A stretch of DNA of 6,249 nucleotides from Gemmatimonadales bacterium (GTDB lineage Bacteria > Gemmatimonadota > Gemmatimonadetes > Gemmatimonadales > GWC2-71-9), in contig JACCSZ010000198.1 in assembly GCA_013812695.1 (NCBI GenBank), positions 1 to 6,249 on the forward strand, given 5' to 3'. The notes under the pieces were generated by a model. That model had not been told where the DNA came from and made no database searches. It saw nothing but the letters and a program-made list of their open reading frames with translations. How positions within the stretch are numbered: the first letter of the stretch is position 1; every line of letters starts with the position of its first letter. Both the position numbers and the translations under genes were made by a program. Below are positions 5,921 to 6,249 of this stretch, in pieces.

Positions 5921-6010
5921 ATGCACCTCTTTCCCACCGGCGGATGGCGGCCCGATCGGCCCAGCGCGCTGGAGGATCTCGAGCGCGGCTCGGACGCGGG
6001 CAGCGCGTGA
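5921..6010 (+). CDS. Possible 29-codon leader ORF overlapping the eutC start
   Basis: ATG at 5921 opens a 29-codon frame (MHLFPTGGWRPDRPSALED and ten more residues) that ends in TGA 6008-6010. It overlaps the eutC GTG by 4 nt (GTGA). AAGGA at 5906-5910 is a possible SD, 10 nt away. The eutC start has no SD of its own at normal distance, so reinitiation from this frame would explain how eutC is translated. No homology is recognised. A chance ORF in GC-rich DNA remains a real possibility. Confidence 0.35.
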   Translation: MHLFPTGGWRPDRPSALEDLERGSDAGSA

Positions 6011-6249
6011 CGAACGAACCGTCCGGCGAGCTCGTCGCGCCGCCGCTTGGCGCCCCCGACCCCTGGCACCACCTCCGCGCGCTGACGCCCGCGCGCATCG
6101 CGCTGGGCCGCGTCGGCGCCAGCCTTCCCACCCGCGTGCACCTCGACCTGCAGCTCGCCCACGCCCGCGCCCGCGACGCCGTGCACGATGGTCTCGACGT
6201 GCCGCGCCTGCGCCAGGCGCTCGCGGCGGCCGGGCTCGAGAGCGTCGCC
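6007..6249 (+). CDS. eutC: Ethanolamine ammonia-lyase, small subunit (3' end outside window)
   Basis: The frame is open from GTG 6007 to the last base, giving 81 residues of an expected roughly 250-300. Residues 18-60, DPWHHLRALTPARIALGR, then GASLPT and LQLAHARARDAVH, match the start of the EutC (PF05985) core domain, where E. coli has the TVARVCTGRAG...DHSRSKD segment. EutC completes the B12-binding site and stabilises the lyase with EutB. An in-frame ATG at 5944 would add 21 Arg/Ala-rich residues without an SD. GTG is preferred because it gives a normal short N-terminus and overlaps the preceding small ORF. The partner eutB ends at 2295, far from the usual adjacent position. Confidence 0.9.
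   Translation, partial: MTNEPSGELVAPPLGAPDPWHHLRALTPARIALGRVGASLPTRVHLDLQLAHARARDAVHDGLDVPRLRQALAAAGLESVA

Overview
This is a high-GC, gene-dense bacterial window with seven complete genes, two genes cut by the window edges, and one possible short leader ORF. No stretch over about 160 bases lacks a gene. The base composition, the Gly/Ala/Arg-rich proteins and a 'CTGAGCGAGGCGAAG'-type dispersed repeat suggest a soil-type high-GC bacterium. Gemmatimonadota or a similar lineage is my guess, with no marker gene here to confirm it. I see no rRNA, tRNA, CRISPR array, transposase or prophage structural genes.

Layout: (1) 1-219, the 3' end of a sulfurtransferase with a rhodanese domain. (2) 278-757, minus strand, a small lipoprotein with a degenerate Cu/Zn-superoxide-dismutase-like fold, convergent with the sulfurtransferase and divergent from eutB. 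(3) 913-2295, a complete ethanolamine ammonia-lyase large subunit (EutB) with the active-site residues in place. (4) 2441-5351, a compact four-gene plus-strand cassette: LEA-like/DUF883-like single-span membrane protein, Phage_holin_3_6-type two-span protein, DUF3618 protein and YihY/BrkB-type polytopic membrane protein. The junctions are a 14-nt overlap, a 4-nt ATGA overlap and a 4-nt gap, so these genes are almost certainly co-transcribed and translationally coupled. (5) 5504-5860, an alkyltransferase-like (ATL) DNA-alkylation-damage protein with Trp in place of the alkyl-acceptor Cys. (6) 5845-5915, a dispersed-repeat-like segment. (7) 6007-6249, the start of the ethanolamine ammonia-lyase small subunit (EutC), running off the window, with a 29-codon ORF overlapping its GTG start by 4 nt.

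The most notable feature is that eutB and eutC, which make one B12-dependent enzyme and are normally adjacent, are 3.7 kb apart on the same strand. Between them lie an envelope/stress-type membrane cassette, a DNA-repair gene and a repeat. The enzyme pair would break ethanolamine down to acetaldehyde and ammonia. The cassette looks like an envelope-associated, possibly desiccation- or stress-protective module, but no biochemical link to ethanolamine can be shown from sequence. No EutA reactivase, microcompartment genes or cobalamin riboswitch are visible here.
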